A stretch of 64,000 nt of DNA from an uncultured Collinsella sp. (GCA_947642445.1 CANRSF010000013.1:1-64000), one strand, 5' to 3'. Positions 8,045-18,616 are shown, counted from the stretch's first letter. Translations and numbers: made by a program. Notes: a model not told the origin generated them from the sequence alone.

Positions 8045-8164
8045 GGAAAAATGGGCCATGTGTCCCAGTTGTGGAGACTCGTTGAGCCGTCTGGGTATCG
8101 TGAAAGGCTGCGCACTCCCCCATCATCAAAAGTGACACACGCTACCAGTTGATGGGAGGCAGCC

Positions 8165-8902
8165 ATGGGCTTCTTTGACAAGATGTTCGAGAAGAAAGAG
8201 TGCGCGATTTGCGGTACCGAGCTGGGACTTCTAGGTAAGACAAAAATCAATGAAGGCTACCTGTGCAAAGAGTGCGCCGGCAAGCTCTCCCCCTACTTTC
8301 ACGGCTATCGCTCCAGCACCGCGGACGATATCCGCGAGCAGATCGCCTACCGCGAGGCCAATGCCGAGCGCTTGGCGTCGTTCAACCCCACGCGCACGCT
8401 TTCTGCCGGGCGCACCAACATCATGCTCGATGAGGACGCGGGCCTGCTGATCATCACCTCGCAGAGCCGCTGGCGCGACGCCAATCCCGACATCATCGAG
8501 TTCTCGCAGGTACTCGGCTGCGATATGGATATCGACGAGCATCGCACCGAAATCTATCGCGAGACCAAGGACGGCGAGCGCGAGAGCTACAATCCGCCGC
8601 GCTACGACCTGGATTACGACTTTAATCTGACCATTCACGTCAACACGCCGTACTTTACCGAGATCAACCTGCGCGTGAACGACTCCACCATCGATCAGCG
8701 CGGCTCCATCGAATACCGCGAGGCCAAGCGCCAGGCAACCGAGGTCCGCGACGCGCTGGTGCAGCTGCGCCAGGAGACGCGCGACAGCGTCGTGGCCGCC
8801 AAGGCCCCCAAGACCGCGGTGACCTGCCCCTTCTGCGGAGCCACCACCATTCCCGATGCCAGTGGGCGCTGCGAATACTGCGGCGGCGCCATCGGCGCAT
8901 AG
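8165..8902 (+). CDS. DUF4428-type zinc-ribbon protein
   Basis: A 245-residue protein with a zinc ribbon at each end. The N-terminal ribbon is CAICGTELG...LCKEC (residues 13-38), characteristic of DUF4428; the C-terminal ribbon is CPFCGATT...CEYCGG (residues 220-241). The middle (about 75-180) is a beta-rich domain of unknown role. No membrane segment. The start follows GGGAGG. It is the first gene of a three- or four-gene operon with a membrane-anchored zinc-ribbon protein and an SPFH protein, separated by 24 and 48 bases. Such gene sets recall the B. subtilis ydjG-ydjI cluster, which is linked to envelope stress, but I cannot assign a specific function. Confidence 0.7.
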   Translation: MGFFDKMFEKKECAICGTELGLLGKTKINEGYLCKECAGKLSPYFHGYRSSTADDIREQIAYREANAERLASFNPTRTLSAGRTNIMLDEDAGLLIITSQSRWRDANPDIIEFSQVLGCDMDIDEHRTEIYRETKDGERESYNPPRYDLDYDFNLTIHVNTPYFTEINLRVNDSTIDQRGSIEYREAKRQATEVRDALVQLRQETRDSVVAAKAPKTAVTCPFCGATTIPDASGRCEYCGGAIGA

Positions 8903-8926
8903 CCTCCGGCACGGAAAGGACCGATC

Positions 8927-10249
8927 ATGGCCTTCGAGAGCGTCAACTATCAGTGCCCTGCCTGCGGTGGTCCCCTTCATTTTGCCAGCGCCGAGCAAAA
9001 GCTTGTCTGCGACTACTGTGACTCACGCTTTGAAGTCGAAGAAGTCGAGGCCCTCTATCGCGAGCGCCAGGACAAGGCAGATGCCAAAGCCGATGCCGCA
9101 GCCGCAGCTCCCAAACCTGCTGCCGACGATGCCGTGCAGGAGCTCGCCCAAAACGCCGGCTACATCTGCTCGTCGTGCGGCGCCGAGCTCGTGTCCGACG
9201 GCACCGTCGCCGTCACCACCTGCCCGTACTACGGCAACTCCGCCGTGGCGCCCGGCCAGCTCTCTGGCGACTTCTCGCCCGACCTGGTGATTCCGTTTAA
9301 GCTCGGGCGCGACGACGTCACGGCCGCACTCAAGGGACACTACAAGGGCAAGATCTTGCTGCCCAAGAGCTTTGTCACCGGCAACCACATCGACGAGGTC
9401 CAAGGTGTCTACGTGCCGTTTTGGCTCTACGGCGCCCGCGTGGACGGCGAAGTGTACTTTGACGCGACCAACGAGACCGTGACCGAGGAATCCGACCGCA
9501 CCGTCACGACCACCGACCACTACGATGCCTATCGCAAGGGCAATATCTCGTTTAAGCGCGTGCCCGTCGACGGATCGTCCAAGATGCCCGACGGCCACAT
9601 GGACGCCATCGAGCCGTTTGACTACGACGCGCTGCGTCCGTTCTCGGTCGCATATATGCCCGGCTACATCGCCAACCGTTACGACGAGGACTGCGAGACC
9701 TGCAAGGCGCGCGCCGAGCGCCGTATGGAAGAAAGCACGATCTCGGCCCTGCGCGAGACTGTCGTCGACGAATACGACGATGCCACGGTCGAAAGCAAGC
9801 AGCTCGACTACACCTGGGAAGACAGCGACTACGCCCTGTTCCCCGTCTGGATGCTCTCCACCTCGTGGAACGGCAAGAGCTACCTGTTTGCCATGAACGG
9901 CCAGACCGGCCGCTTGGTCGGCGAGCTCCCCTGCTCCAAGCCCAAGCTCGCTATTGCCTCGGTGCTGTTCTTTGTGATCGGATTTATCCTCTCCCAGATT
10001 CTCTTTATGGGTGAGAACGCCTTCGATCCGGATTACCTCGCCTTTGATATCGAGGGCATCCTCATCAACATCGTCGCGCCGCTGATCATCGTGATTATCG
10101 GAGACGTGCTACTGGTAGGCCAGCTCAAGACGGCCAACGAGGCCACCCACGCCAACGAGTACTGCGGCGAGCTCGACCTGACCGAGAAGCACGACACCTT
10201 CAACCACACCGAGACCACCGTTGTCATGAAAGACGACAAGGACGACTAA
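8927..10249 (+). CDS. YdjG-like zinc-ribbon membrane protein
   Basis: A 440-residue protein. Residues 10-32 are a TFIIB-type zinc ribbon (CPACGG...CDYCDS), followed by an Ala/Lys-rich linker. A second ribbon near residues 83-105 starts CSSCGAE but ends CPYYGNS, so the fourth ligand is Tyr instead of Cys. A large beta domain follows, with VYVPFWLYGARVDGEVYFDAT, and at about 345-362 and 375-400 there are two hydrophobic segments (IASVLFFVIGFILSQILF and ILINIVAPLIIVIIGDVLLV). The order matches YdjG-like proteins encoded beside SPFH proteins in Gram-positive bacteria. AAAGGA precedes the ATG. Likely a membrane-associated partner of the next gene product. Confidence 0.72.
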   Translation: MAFESVNYQCPACGGPLHFASAEQKLVCDYCDSRFEVEEVEALYRERQDKADAKADAAAAAPKPAADDAVQELAQNAGYICSSCGAELVSDGTVAVTTCPYYGNSAVAPGQLSGDFSPDLVIPFKLGRDDVTAALKGHYKGKILLPKSFVTGNHIDEVQGVYVPFWLYGARVDGEVYFDATNETVTEESDRTVTTTDHYDAYRKGNISFKRVPVDGSSKMPDGHMDAIEPFDYDALRPFSVAYMPGYIANRYDEDCETCKARAERRMEESTISALRETVVDEYDDATVESKQLDYTWEDSDYALFPVWMLSTSWNGKSYLFAMNGQTGRLVGELPCSKPKLAIASVLFFVIGFILSQILFMGENAFDPDYLAFDIEGILINIVAPLIIVIIGDVLLVGQLKTANEATHANEYCGELDLTEKHDTFNHTETTVVMKDDKDD

Positions 10250-10297
10250 GCAATCCGACCAATACCACCCGGCCTTTGACGAGAAAGGAAGATCACC

Positions 10298-11539
10298 ATG
10301 GGACTCTTGAAAGCTGGATTGGGTGCTGCCGGCGGCGTCATGGCCGACCAGTGGAAGGAATTTATCTATTGCGAATCGATGCCTGCTGACGTCTTGGCCT
10401 GCAAGGGCAGCAAACGCACCGGTGGCCGCAGCTCCAACACGCGCGGCGAGGACAACGTCATCTCCAACGGCTCGGTCATCGCCGTCAACGACGGCCAGGG
10501 CATGCTCGTGGTGCAAAACGGCAAGATCATCGAAGTCGCACTGGAGCCCGGTGAGTTCGTCTTCGATACCGGCAGCGAGCCGAGCGTCTTTAGCGGCAAC
10601 CTGGGCGATTTCATCAAGGAGACCTTCGCCAATATCGGCAGCCGCTTTACCTTTGGCGGCGACGCGGGCAAGGACCAGCGCGTCTACTTCATCAACACCA
10701 AGGAGATCATCGGCAACAAGTACGGCACCGCCTCGCCCGTGCCCTTCCGCGTGGTCGATAACAACATTGGCCTGGACGTTGACATCTCCGTGCGCTGCAA
10801 CGGCGAGTACTCGTACCGCATCACCAACCCGCTGCTGTTCTACACCAACGTGTGCGGCAACGTGACCGATAGCTACACGCGCGACAAGATCGACAGCCAG
10901 CTTAAGTCCGAGCTGCTCACCGCCCTGCAGCCCGCCTTTGCCAAGATCTCGGAAATGGGCATCCGCTACAGCGCCATCCCCGGCCACACCACCGAGCTCG
11001 CCCGCGCGCTCAACGAGGTCCTCTCTGCCGACTGGCGTGACCTGCGCGGCGTCGAGATCGTGAGCTTTGGCGTCAACTCCATCGCTGCCTCGCAAGAGGA
11101 CGAGCAGATGATCAAGGACCTGCAGAAAGCCGCCGTCATGCGCGATCCCACTATGGCGGCAGCCAACATTGCCAGCGCCCAGAGCGACGCAATGCGCGCG
11201 GCAGCCGCCAATCCCAACGGCGCGATGGCAGGCTTTATGGGCATGGGCATGGCAGGTGGCATGGGCGGCATGAACGCCAGCCAGCTGTTCGCCGCCGGCC
11301 AGGCACAGCAGCAGGCCGCCCCGCAGCCGGCTCCGGCACCCGCTCCCGCACCGGCTCCTGCCGCTGCCCCCGCGGCCGGCACATGGACCTGCAGCTGCGG
11401 CGCCACCAACACCGGCAAGTTCTGCTCCGAGTGCGGCAGTCCCGCACCCGCCCCGGCACCGGCCAAGTGGTTCTGCCCCAACTGCGGCAGCGAAAACGGC
11501 GGCAAGTTCTGCAGCAACTGCGGAACGCCCAGGCCCTAG
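10298..11539 (+). CDS. SPFH-domain protein with C-terminal zinc ribbons (YdjI-like)
   Basis: A 413-residue SPFH/band-7 protein of the virion-core/YdjI subgroup. The SPFH region spans about residues 20-260 (MADQWKEFIYCESMPADVL at the start, GVEIVSFGVNSIAASQEDE near the end). A Met/Gly-rich segment (GFMGMGMAGGMGGM) and an Ala-Pro linker follow, then two zinc ribbons, CSCGATNTGKFCSECG and CPNCGSENGGKFCSNCG. There is no transmembrane segment, so membrane attachment is presumably through the SPFH domain or the preceding gene product. GAAAGGAAG precedes the ATG. In B. subtilis the homologous protein collaborates with PspA-type proteins in membrane stress; no PspA gene is seen here. Confidence 0.8.
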   Translation: MGLLKAGLGAAGGVMADQWKEFIYCESMPADVLACKGSKRTGGRSSNTRGEDNVISNGSVIAVNDGQGMLVVQNGKIIEVALEPGEFVFDTGSEPSVFSGNLGDFIKETFANIGSRFTFGGDAGKDQRVYFINTKEIIGNKYGTASPVPFRVVDNNIGLDVDISVRCNGEYSYRITNPLLFYTNVCGNVTDSYTRDKIDSQLKSELLTALQPAFAKISEMGIRYSAIPGHTTELARALNEVLSADWRDLRGVEIVSFGVNSIAASQEDEQMIKDLQKAAVMRDPTMAAANIASAQSDAMRAAAANPNGAMAGFMGMGMAGGMGGMNASQLFAAGQAQQQAAPQPAPAPAPAPAPAAAPAAGTWTCSCGATNTGKFCSECGSPAPAPAPAKWFCPNCGSENGGKFCSNCGTPRP

Positions 11540-11619
11540 CCCCTCTATCTGGTAATTGGCGGGGGATCCGCCACCCCCGCATTTGCTTCTATGGGTTTCG
11601 TTCGATAAAGGAGGACACC

Positions 11620-12462
11620 ATGAAGACAACGTTCAAAAAGTCCGTACTCGCATTTCTGACATGCGTCCTTGCGCTCGCCTTTGCCCTGACGGGCTGCAGC
11701 GGCGGCGGCAAAGACCCCAAGGCCAACTTCGTCGGCAGCTGGGAACTCTCGGGTGGAACCCTGGAGGGCGAAGAACTGACCGATGAGTACATGAAGATGC
11801 TCGAGGATTGGGGTGTGCACTGCGTCCTGATTCTCGATGAGGACGGTACAGGTGCCCTCGACCTGTTCCTTGAAGTCGTCGACCTTAAATGGGAGGCAAA
11901 GGACGCCACCACCGTAACCATCACCGCCGAAGACGAGTCGCATGACATGAAGCTCAAGGACGGCAAGCTCATCCTCGAAGAGGATGACGGCAATCTTGTC
12001 TTTACCAAGTCCGACAAGGACCTGTCCGGCACGGTGAAGAAGGATCGCGAGGCGGCCGAGAAGGAAGAAGAGATCGACGAGGCCGTCGAAGACGACGACG
12101 TCCAGAAGATTGAAATCTCCCCCGCCGTCACCGTTGCCGATGACGACCTGTGCACCATCACCATCACCGAGAAGTTCAAGGACGAGTGGGACGACATCGG
12201 TTTTGTCGTCAACATCACCAACAAGAGCGACAAGGACCTGACCTTCTACGCCCCCAGCGGCAAGACCAACGTCAACGGCACCATGAAGGAACCCTGGTTC
12301 TCGGCTCACCTGATGCCCGGCACCAACGCCACCGAGGAATTCACGTTCTCGAGCGGCGAACTTGACAGCCTTGACGACCTGGTCAACACGACCATCGGCA
12401 TCGACGCCTACCTGACCGATTCCTACGAGGACGTCGCCTCCTACAGCGCAACCGTCGCGTAG
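11620..12462 (+). CDS. Secreted lipoprotein of unknown function
   Basis: A 280-residue protein with a lipoprotein signal: positive N-terminus MKTTFKKS, hydrophobic core, then the lipobox ALTGC (Cys about residue 24), so it should be anchored to the outer face of the membrane. The mature part starts with a lipocalin-like GSWELSGGTLEGEEL segment, and a charged Lys/Glu/Asp linker (about 135-165) leads into a C-terminal Ig-like domain (DDLCTITITEKF...NKSDKDLTFYAP). The ATG follows AAAGGAGGA. It sits 80 bases after the SPFH gene and before a strong bidirectional terminator, so it probably ends that operon. Function not recognised. Confidence 0.8.
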   Translation: MKTTFKKSVLAFLTCVLALAFALTGCSGGGKDPKANFVGSWELSGGTLEGEELTDEYMKMLEDWGVHCVLILDEDGTGALDLFLEVVDLKWEAKDATTVTITAEDESHDMKLKDGKLILEEDDGNLVFTKSDKDLSGTVKKDREAAEKEEEIDEAVEDDDVQKIEISPAVTVADDDLCTITITEKFKDEWDDIGFVVNITNKSDKDLTFYAPSGKTNVNGTMKEPWFSAHLMPGTNATEEFTFSSGELDSLDDLVNTTIGIDAYLTDSYEDVASYSATVA

Positions 12463-12510
12463 CGGCACGTAACATCAGCCGCGGATTGGCGGACACATCC
12501 GCGCACACCA

Positions 12511-12545
12511 GACGGGGCCGCAGGAGATGATCCTGCGGCCCCGTC
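12511..12545. terminator. Bidirectional terminator
   Basis: GACGGGGCCGCAGGA and TCCTGCGGCCCCGTC form a perfect 15-bp stem between the lipoprotein gene and the convergent response-regulator gene, followed on the plus strand by GCTTTATG. Confidence 0.85.
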
Positions 12546-12653
12546 GCTTTATGCCGACAGCACTGCCCATACAAGCAGGCCGCCCGCCGTTTTTAGATGC
12601 GAAACGGTGGGCGGCCTATCCTTGCGGTGCCGGAACACGGGTGAGCGCGTCGA

Positions 12654-13277
12654 TTACGGGCGCTCCATGTTGGGAACGATGCTACCCTCGGTCACCGCAT
12701 GCACGGCCAGGCGCATGATGTTGTCGTAGCCGGTCTTGCTCAGGATCTCCGAGATGCGGCGCTTGATGGTGCCCTCACTCATAAACAGCTCGGCCGCGAT
12801 CTCGCGACGACTTTTGCCCTCGCAGGCAAGGCGCAAAATCGATAGCTCGACATCGTCGAGGGCTGCTGTACCCGAAAAAATGCTCTCGGGCGGCTTGGGA
12901 AACGTGCAGTAGCCAGCCAACGTGGAGCGCATCACGGCGAACAGCTCGTCGATACCGACGTTCTTGTACACAAAGCTATCGACGCCCGCCTCGCGGGCCT
13001 GATCGACAAAGGTGATCTCGGGCATGCCTGTCATGATAATGATGCGACACTCGGGCAGCTGCTCCTTGATGCGTGCCGCCGCCACGATGCCGTTTGAATC
13101 GTGTTCGGTGCACACGTCCATCAGTATCATGTCCGGGCGCTCCTTGAGCGCGACACCCAAGGCCTCGGAGGCATCGGCGATCGCGGCAACGACGGTCATA
13201 TCGGGCTGGTCGCCAACGGAGCGCGCCAGGCTCTCGCGCAGGATGGCCTGATCTTCGACAATTAACACGCGGATCAT
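12654..13277 (-). CDS. NarL/LuxR-type response regulator
   Basis: A 207-residue two-domain regulator. The receiver has acidic residues VEDQ, the phosphoacceptor Asp in MILMDVC (about residue 54), Thr in IIIMTGMPE and Lys in FVYKNVG. The C-terminal LuxR-type helix-turn-helix is at about 143-195 (LSILRLACEGKSRREIAAEL, MSEGTIKRRISEILSKTGY). It overlaps the upstream kinase gene by four bases (ATGA), so both are translated together. The usual response-regulator DNA-binding output applies, and the target genes are not evident from context. Confidence 0.88.
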   Translation of the reverse strand: MIRVLIVEDQAILRESLARSVGDQPDMTVVAAIADASEALGVALKERPDMILMDVCTEHDSNGIVAAARIKEQLPECRIIIMTGMPEITFVDQAREAGVDSFVYKNVGIDELFAVMRSTLAGYCTFPKPPESIFSGTAALDDVELSILRLACEGKSRREIAAELFMSEGTIKRRISEILSKTGYDNIMRLAVHAVTEGSIVPNMERP

Positions 13278-14773
13278 GAGTTTCTCCTTTGGGACGTGTC
13301 GTTGGCGTTAAGCGGAATGGATACCGTAAGCGTAAAGGGCGGGGTGGCGTGGACCTCTAGGCTGCCACCCAGATCTTGCGCGACATGCCTCATACCTGGG
13401 ATTCCCGTTCCCTCGCGATACGATACGGGGGCCGGGGACCCGTCGTTAGAAATCGTCATGTGCGCGACGGCGTCAGCATCCGTCCTCTCCTGCCACAAGC
13501 GCACATGGACCCGATGCGCCTGCGCATGCTTGGTGGCGTTGGTCGAGGCCTCGCGGATAATCTGCAAAAAGGCAGCGGCGACACGCGCGTCCTCAGGCAG
13601 CGCACCCTCAACATCGATCTGCACGCTCACCAGGCCAAAAGCATGGACGATATCGCCCAGTTGCTCTGCCGGTTCGGTGTCGCCCCCGCTGCGCAGATCG
13701 GCAGCGATTGAGCGCAGCAGCGGGTCGATCTGCTCGAGCGACTCGTCGTCCAAGCGCCCCTCCTCCAAATAGCGATGAAGGATTGATAGGCGCTGGCCGA
13801 TCACATCGTGAACGCGGGCGCGCATGCGCAGATAGGCCGCATTGTCGGCAACTTTTTTGACTTCTTCGATCTGGGCCTGGAGCTCTTGGCCCGCAAGCTC
13901 AAGCAGGTGGTTGGCCTGCGCCAGGCGGTCATGCGCATGCGCATACTCTGTCACGTCCAGACCGATTATGCGCTCGAACGAACGGCCCGAGACCATAACG
14001 TCATCGCACACAAACAGGCGAATCTCGGCGGGAGAAACCTCGACCACCGCACGCGCCTCACCAAAGCGGTCCAGGTTGATCCGCACGCGGTTCTTACCGC
14101 CTTCGGGCATTTGCATGCTGAGCTTGCGCAGGTCGTTCCATGTACCGCTCATATCGCCTAGGTCGGTGGGCATATGAAGCTCCACCAGGTTTTTGCGCAT
14201 GCAGCGGTTCATGAGCAGTGGACGGCCCCTCGAGTCCAGATACAGGATGCCCACGGGAATCACGTTGATGGTTTCGATCGTCGAGAACGCGGTGATATCC
14301 TCCTGGCGGTTACGGACGTCCATCAAGAGCGCCGCGACGGAACGGAACAGGAAGAACGCTCCCTCTGCGATAAGGACAACGGCCCACACCGAGCCCATGG
14401 CAAAAACCACCGGCGGTGTCACGGCGCCAACAAGCAGCAGCTCGGCCAGCATGACAGGGCGACGATAGTGCACCATGAGGACCACGCCATAGGCAAAGAT
14501 CGCGGCATTGAGCCACAGCACTCCGCCCATTGCCCTGGCGCAAACGTCAAGCGGCGCCACCAGATACGAGCCAGACGACGCGAATAAGATGAGCGCCGAA
14601 ATCATCAGGTGAAGCACAAGGCTCGTCTCGTAGGCGCAAATCACCTTACGGTTATAGGACGAGCGGCGCGATGCGATGAGCGGGACGTGGATCATCTGCA
14701 GACACGCAGCCAGGGCAAAGATAACATCGAGCGCAACGATTTGGGGAAGGATGAACGAAATCTGCATCGTCAC
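13274..14773 (-). CDS. Membrane histidine kinase (HisKA_3 type)
   Basis: A 499-residue sensor kinase. About six hydrophobic segments fill residues 5-165, then a PAS-like sensory region (IETINVIPVGILYLDSRGRPLLMN, about 175-290). A coiled coil (LAQANHLLELAGQELQAQIE) leads to the phosphoacceptor helix RARVHDVIGQRLSIL, with His about residue 338. The ATPase part has an N box IIREASTNATKHAQ and a G box EGTGIPGMRHVAQDLGG. It starts with GTG overlapping the stop of the preceding gene (GTGA) and is followed by its response regulator. The signal is unknown. Confidence 0.85.
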   Translation of the reverse strand: MTMQISFILPQIVALDVIFALAACLQMIHVPLIASRRSSYNRKVICAYETSLVLHLMISALILFASSGSYLVAPLDVCARAMGGVLWLNAAIFAYGVVLMVHYRRPVMLAELLLVGAVTPPVVFAMGSVWAVVLIAEGAFFLFRSVAALLMDVRNRQEDITAFSTIETINVIPVGILYLDSRGRPLLMNRCMRKNLVELHMPTDLGDMSGTWNDLRKLSMQMPEGGKNRVRINLDRFGEARAVVEVSPAEIRLFVCDDVMVSGRSFERIIGLDVTEYAHAHDRLAQANHLLELAGQELQAQIEEVKKVADNAAYLRMRARVHDVIGQRLSILHRYLEEGRLDDESLEQIDPLLRSIAADLRSGGDTEPAEQLGDIVHAFGLVSVQIDVEGALPEDARVAAAFLQIIREASTNATKHAQAHRVHVRLWQERTDADAVAHMTISNDGSPAPVSYREGTGIPGMRHVAQDLGGSLEVHATPPFTLTVSIPLNANDTSQRRNS

Positions 14774-16653
14774 TCACCCGCCCTCGGCATCAAGACGATC
14801 ATGCGCAGCTGGCCGGGCTCGCCCTCAAGGCGGTATGCCACGTTGCGCCCTTGCAGAGCGCTTTCGAGCTCTTGCGCAGCGGGCGTCTGCGAAAGATCTT
14901 CATCATCGTTGGAAAAAAGCGTGGCGCGCAGCTCGACACTGCACCGGTCATGGTCACCCAAGTGATACATGAGCGCCGGATGGTCGGTGGTGTAGGCAAA
15001 AAACGCAAAGTCATACACGCAGTCGTACAGGGCGCTTACCGTACTGGCGTGCATCGGGCGCCGTATGGCGATAATCGAAGCGCAATCGACATCGATGGTG
15101 CGCAGGTCGCTTGCGAGCTCATTGGCAATGAGTTGAATGCGGTCGCGATCAAAACCGCTCTCCCCGTGCTGCGCCAACGTGAGCGACCCTTTGCGCTTGC
15201 AATAGGCGACGAGCATCTTGGCGCGCTGCAGCATGCGGTAACGCTCGTGTGAAGACGCCTCGTCGGTCAACGGTGGCAGCGAGCTCAGCAGGTCGTACAT
15301 CTCTTCGAACGCGCGGGCAAGCGCCTGGTCCACGTCTTGGACTAGCAAGGTCTCGGCCTCTTGATCTGCCAGATGCGTCTTAAGATCGTAGTCGGCCGTG
15401 AGCAGCTCATTTTGGCGCTGCAGCTCCATGCGACGATGTGCCAGTTCACGGTTAAGCTCGTTGAGCTCCGACACGTCTTGGGCAAGCAGGGCCGATCCGC
15501 CCAGCAGTGGAAAGGCTCGGTACATCACATCGGGATCGGACGCCACGGCAAAGGCATGGGCATGCCCGTGTTCCTGGGCCCGCAGCTCTTCGCACACGCC
15601 CGCCGGCATTGGCTTTGACACCGGTGTGGCATAGACTTCCTGCAGGTCGCGCGTTAGAACTTTGAGGTCGAGCGGCAAGGTATCGAAGATGCCAGCAATG
15701 TCGTGATATGACGGAATGACACCGCAATCGAGACAGATTTCCATCGCCACCACGCACAGGACGCAATAGACGAGCGAAAAGTTGAGCCTCCATGCCCAGG
15801 GCACGCGCAACGCATACGAGACGGCAAAGAATGCGCCACCCAGCAGTACGAGCGCCGCCGTGCCCGAGAAACGCTGGATGCGAAAGGACGAGGACCGGCC
15901 CACCAGGATAAAAAAGGCCACAAAGTTAAAGGCCGTCCACACTAAGACAGCGAAATAACCCCAGCCGTACGTGTAATCGTTGCTCCAGGTGTCGCTTGTA
16001 CGGTCAAAGTGGAAGACCTGCTGGTGAAAATCGTTGGTGAGCACAAATCCGATAAGCAGGATAGCCACAATCCAAAGCGCAGCGCAGTAGCGGCGACCCA
16101 GGCGGTGTTGCTCCAGACCCGCAAGGCGCAGACCACACAACTGGTAGAGCAGCGGAATGAGCGTCATGGGCACGTAGTACAGGTACCACAGCACGGTGGC
16201 ATAGAACGGCGTGAACGACTTGTACTTGAGAATGACTTCGATCATCCACAGGGCGCAGATGGTAGCGACGGCAACAAGACGGCGGCGCAACACATAGTCC
16301 AAACAGCGCAGATAGACCGATACGCCCCAGATCGAAAATATAATTGCGGCGACAAGCAGCGGGAGAGAGCTCGAGTGGACGAGCGCATCCACGACCTCTT
16401 TGGACACCTCGCTATAGGCGGGCACGGCGTTAGAAAGTTTGGGGTCGAAGGCGAACAGCGCCGGCAAGACTGCCAAAACCATGAGGAACAGCGCGGTGAT
16501 GGCGCCGGCGATAGCAAAGACGCGGTGACGGTACACCCGATGTGTTATGCCAACAAGGAATCGCGGCATGGCGAAGAGCCTGCCGCCCCTGGGATCCGCC
16601 ACGGGTGCGGATCGGGCGGCCGCGTGGCCGATATGTCGCTCGCAGGTACCCAT
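14770..16653 (-). CDS. Multi-pass membrane sensor protein, degenerate kinase-like
   Basis: A 627-residue protein in the choice made here. About eight membrane segments in the first 320 residues resemble the 7TM sensor modules of histidine kinases. A cytoplasmic coiled coil (ELNELNRELAHRRMELQRQNELL) follows, then a C-terminal region shaped like a kinase catalytic part. I see no phosphoacceptor His in a HisKA context and no N box: the expected position reads YDCVYDFAFFAYTTDHPAL. It therefore looks like a pseudokinase co-sensor for the next two genes, with which it overlaps. The start is uncertain. ATG at 16653 has no Shine-Dalgarno sequence but a TACACT box ends nine bases upstream, fitting near-leaderless translation; ATG at 16569 is the alternative. 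Confidence 0.65.
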   Translation of the reverse strand: MGTCERHIGHAAARSAPVADPRGGRLFAMPRFLVGITHRVYRHRVFAIAGAITALFLMVLAVLPALFAFDPKLSNAVPAYSEVSKEVVDALVHSSSLPLLVAAIIFSIWGVSVYLRCLDYVLRRRLVAVATICALWMIEVILKYKSFTPFYATVLWYLYYVPMTLIPLLYQLCGLRLAGLEQHRLGRRYCAALWIVAILLIGFVLTNDFHQQVFHFDRTSDTWSNDYTYGWGYFAVLVWTAFNFVAFFILVGRSSSFRIQRFSGTAALVLLGGAFFAVSYALRVPWAWRLNFSLVYCVLCVVAMEICLDCGVIPSYHDIAGIFDTLPLDLKVLTRDLQEVYATPVSKPMPAGVCEELRAQEHGHAHAFAVASDPDVMYRAFPLLGGSALLAQDVSELNELNRELAHRRMELQRQNELLTADYDLKTHLADQEAETLLVQDVDQALARAFEEMYDLLSSLPPLTDEASSHERYRMLQRAKMLVAYCKRKGSLTLAQHGESGFDRDRIQLIANELASDLRTIDVDCASIIAIRRPMHASTVSALYDCVYDFAFFAYTTDHPALMYHLGDHDRCSVELRATLFSNDDEDLSQTPAAQELESALQGRNVAYRLEGEPGQLRMIVLMPRAGE

Positions 16654-16662
16654 AGTGCTTTT

Positions 16663-16668
16663 AGTGTA
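16663..16668 (-). promoter_or_regulatory. Minus-10 box TACACT close to a start codon
   Basis: TACACT on the minus strand lies nine bases before the ATG at 16653, which leaves room for a leader of only a few bases. This is used to choose the start of the sensor gene; no convincing minus-35 box is visible. Confidence 0.35.
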
Positions 16669-16740
16669 CCGACAGGCGGGCCCAAAAAGCGGGCCACATG
16701 TCCCAAAATCCGCCGACGGCAAAGGGTGTCCCCAGGGGCC

Positions 16741-16806
16741 ACTCATTTAAGTACGTCCCCAATGAGTGGACCAGCGACTAGTCGTTTAAGAACGTCCCCA
16801 ATGACT
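16741..16806. repeat. Family A and family B repeats side by side
   Basis: 16741-16767 is an exact copy of the 27-bp repeat at 1282 (arms ACTCATT/AATGAGT). 16776-16806 starts GACTAGTCGTTTAAGAACG and ends GTCCCCAATGACT, and recurs at 42880-42910. Just before them, GGCAAAGGGTGTCCCC (16719-16734) belongs to the same set. Confidence 0.85.
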
Positions 16807-16845
16807 AAGACAAAACGAGCGAGGATTTTTGGACGCCCAAATGGC

Positions 16846-16909
16846 GAGAGTGGATAATCTCCCACTTTGAGCCCACAAACAAGCCAAAAACGGGAGATTA
16901 TCCACTCTC
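16846..16909. repeat. 64-bp hairpin with perfect 18-bp arms
   Basis: GAGAGTGGATAATCTCCC and GGGAGATTATCCACTCTC are exact reverse complements around a 28-base loop. It lies between two family A repeats in the 380-base region between the sensor operon and the GH1 gene; this region holds no gene that I can support. Confidence 0.85.
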
Positions 16910-16920
16910 ATTCTGCGGGC

Positions 16921-16947
16921 ACTCATTTAAGTACGTCCCCAATGAGT
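16921..16947. repeat. 27-bp palindromic repeat, family A
   Basis: Identical to the copies at 1282-1308 and 16741-16767. Confidence 0.85.
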
Positions 16948-16965
16948 GCTTTCGCTTCTTTTAAC

Positions 16966-17004
16966 AAAACGCCCGGCGGGCATTAACTGCTCGCCGGGCG
17001 TTTT
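16966..17004. terminator. Bidirectional terminator after the GH1 gene
   Basis: AAAACGCCCGGCG and CGCCGGGCGTTTT flank a 13-base loop, giving a GC stem with A and T tracts on both sides. It lies 30 bases after the stop of the minus-strand GH1 gene. Confidence 0.9.
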
Positions 17005-17034
17005 GGTTAGGAGGCTGTGGTTGTTGGGAAAGCC

Positions 17035-18468
<1,434 letters not shown>

Positions 18469-18616
18469 TCAATCCTTTCACACGCTGTTTGTCGTGGTTT
18501 CAGTATCCCCGTAAGCAGCGCGCTACTCAACGGCAACGACGCAGGCCGACACTTCTTTTCGCACACGGCGGCCCGGCAGCCGCCCCTGCCTGACACTTTC
18601 TGATACCGCCGCCCCA

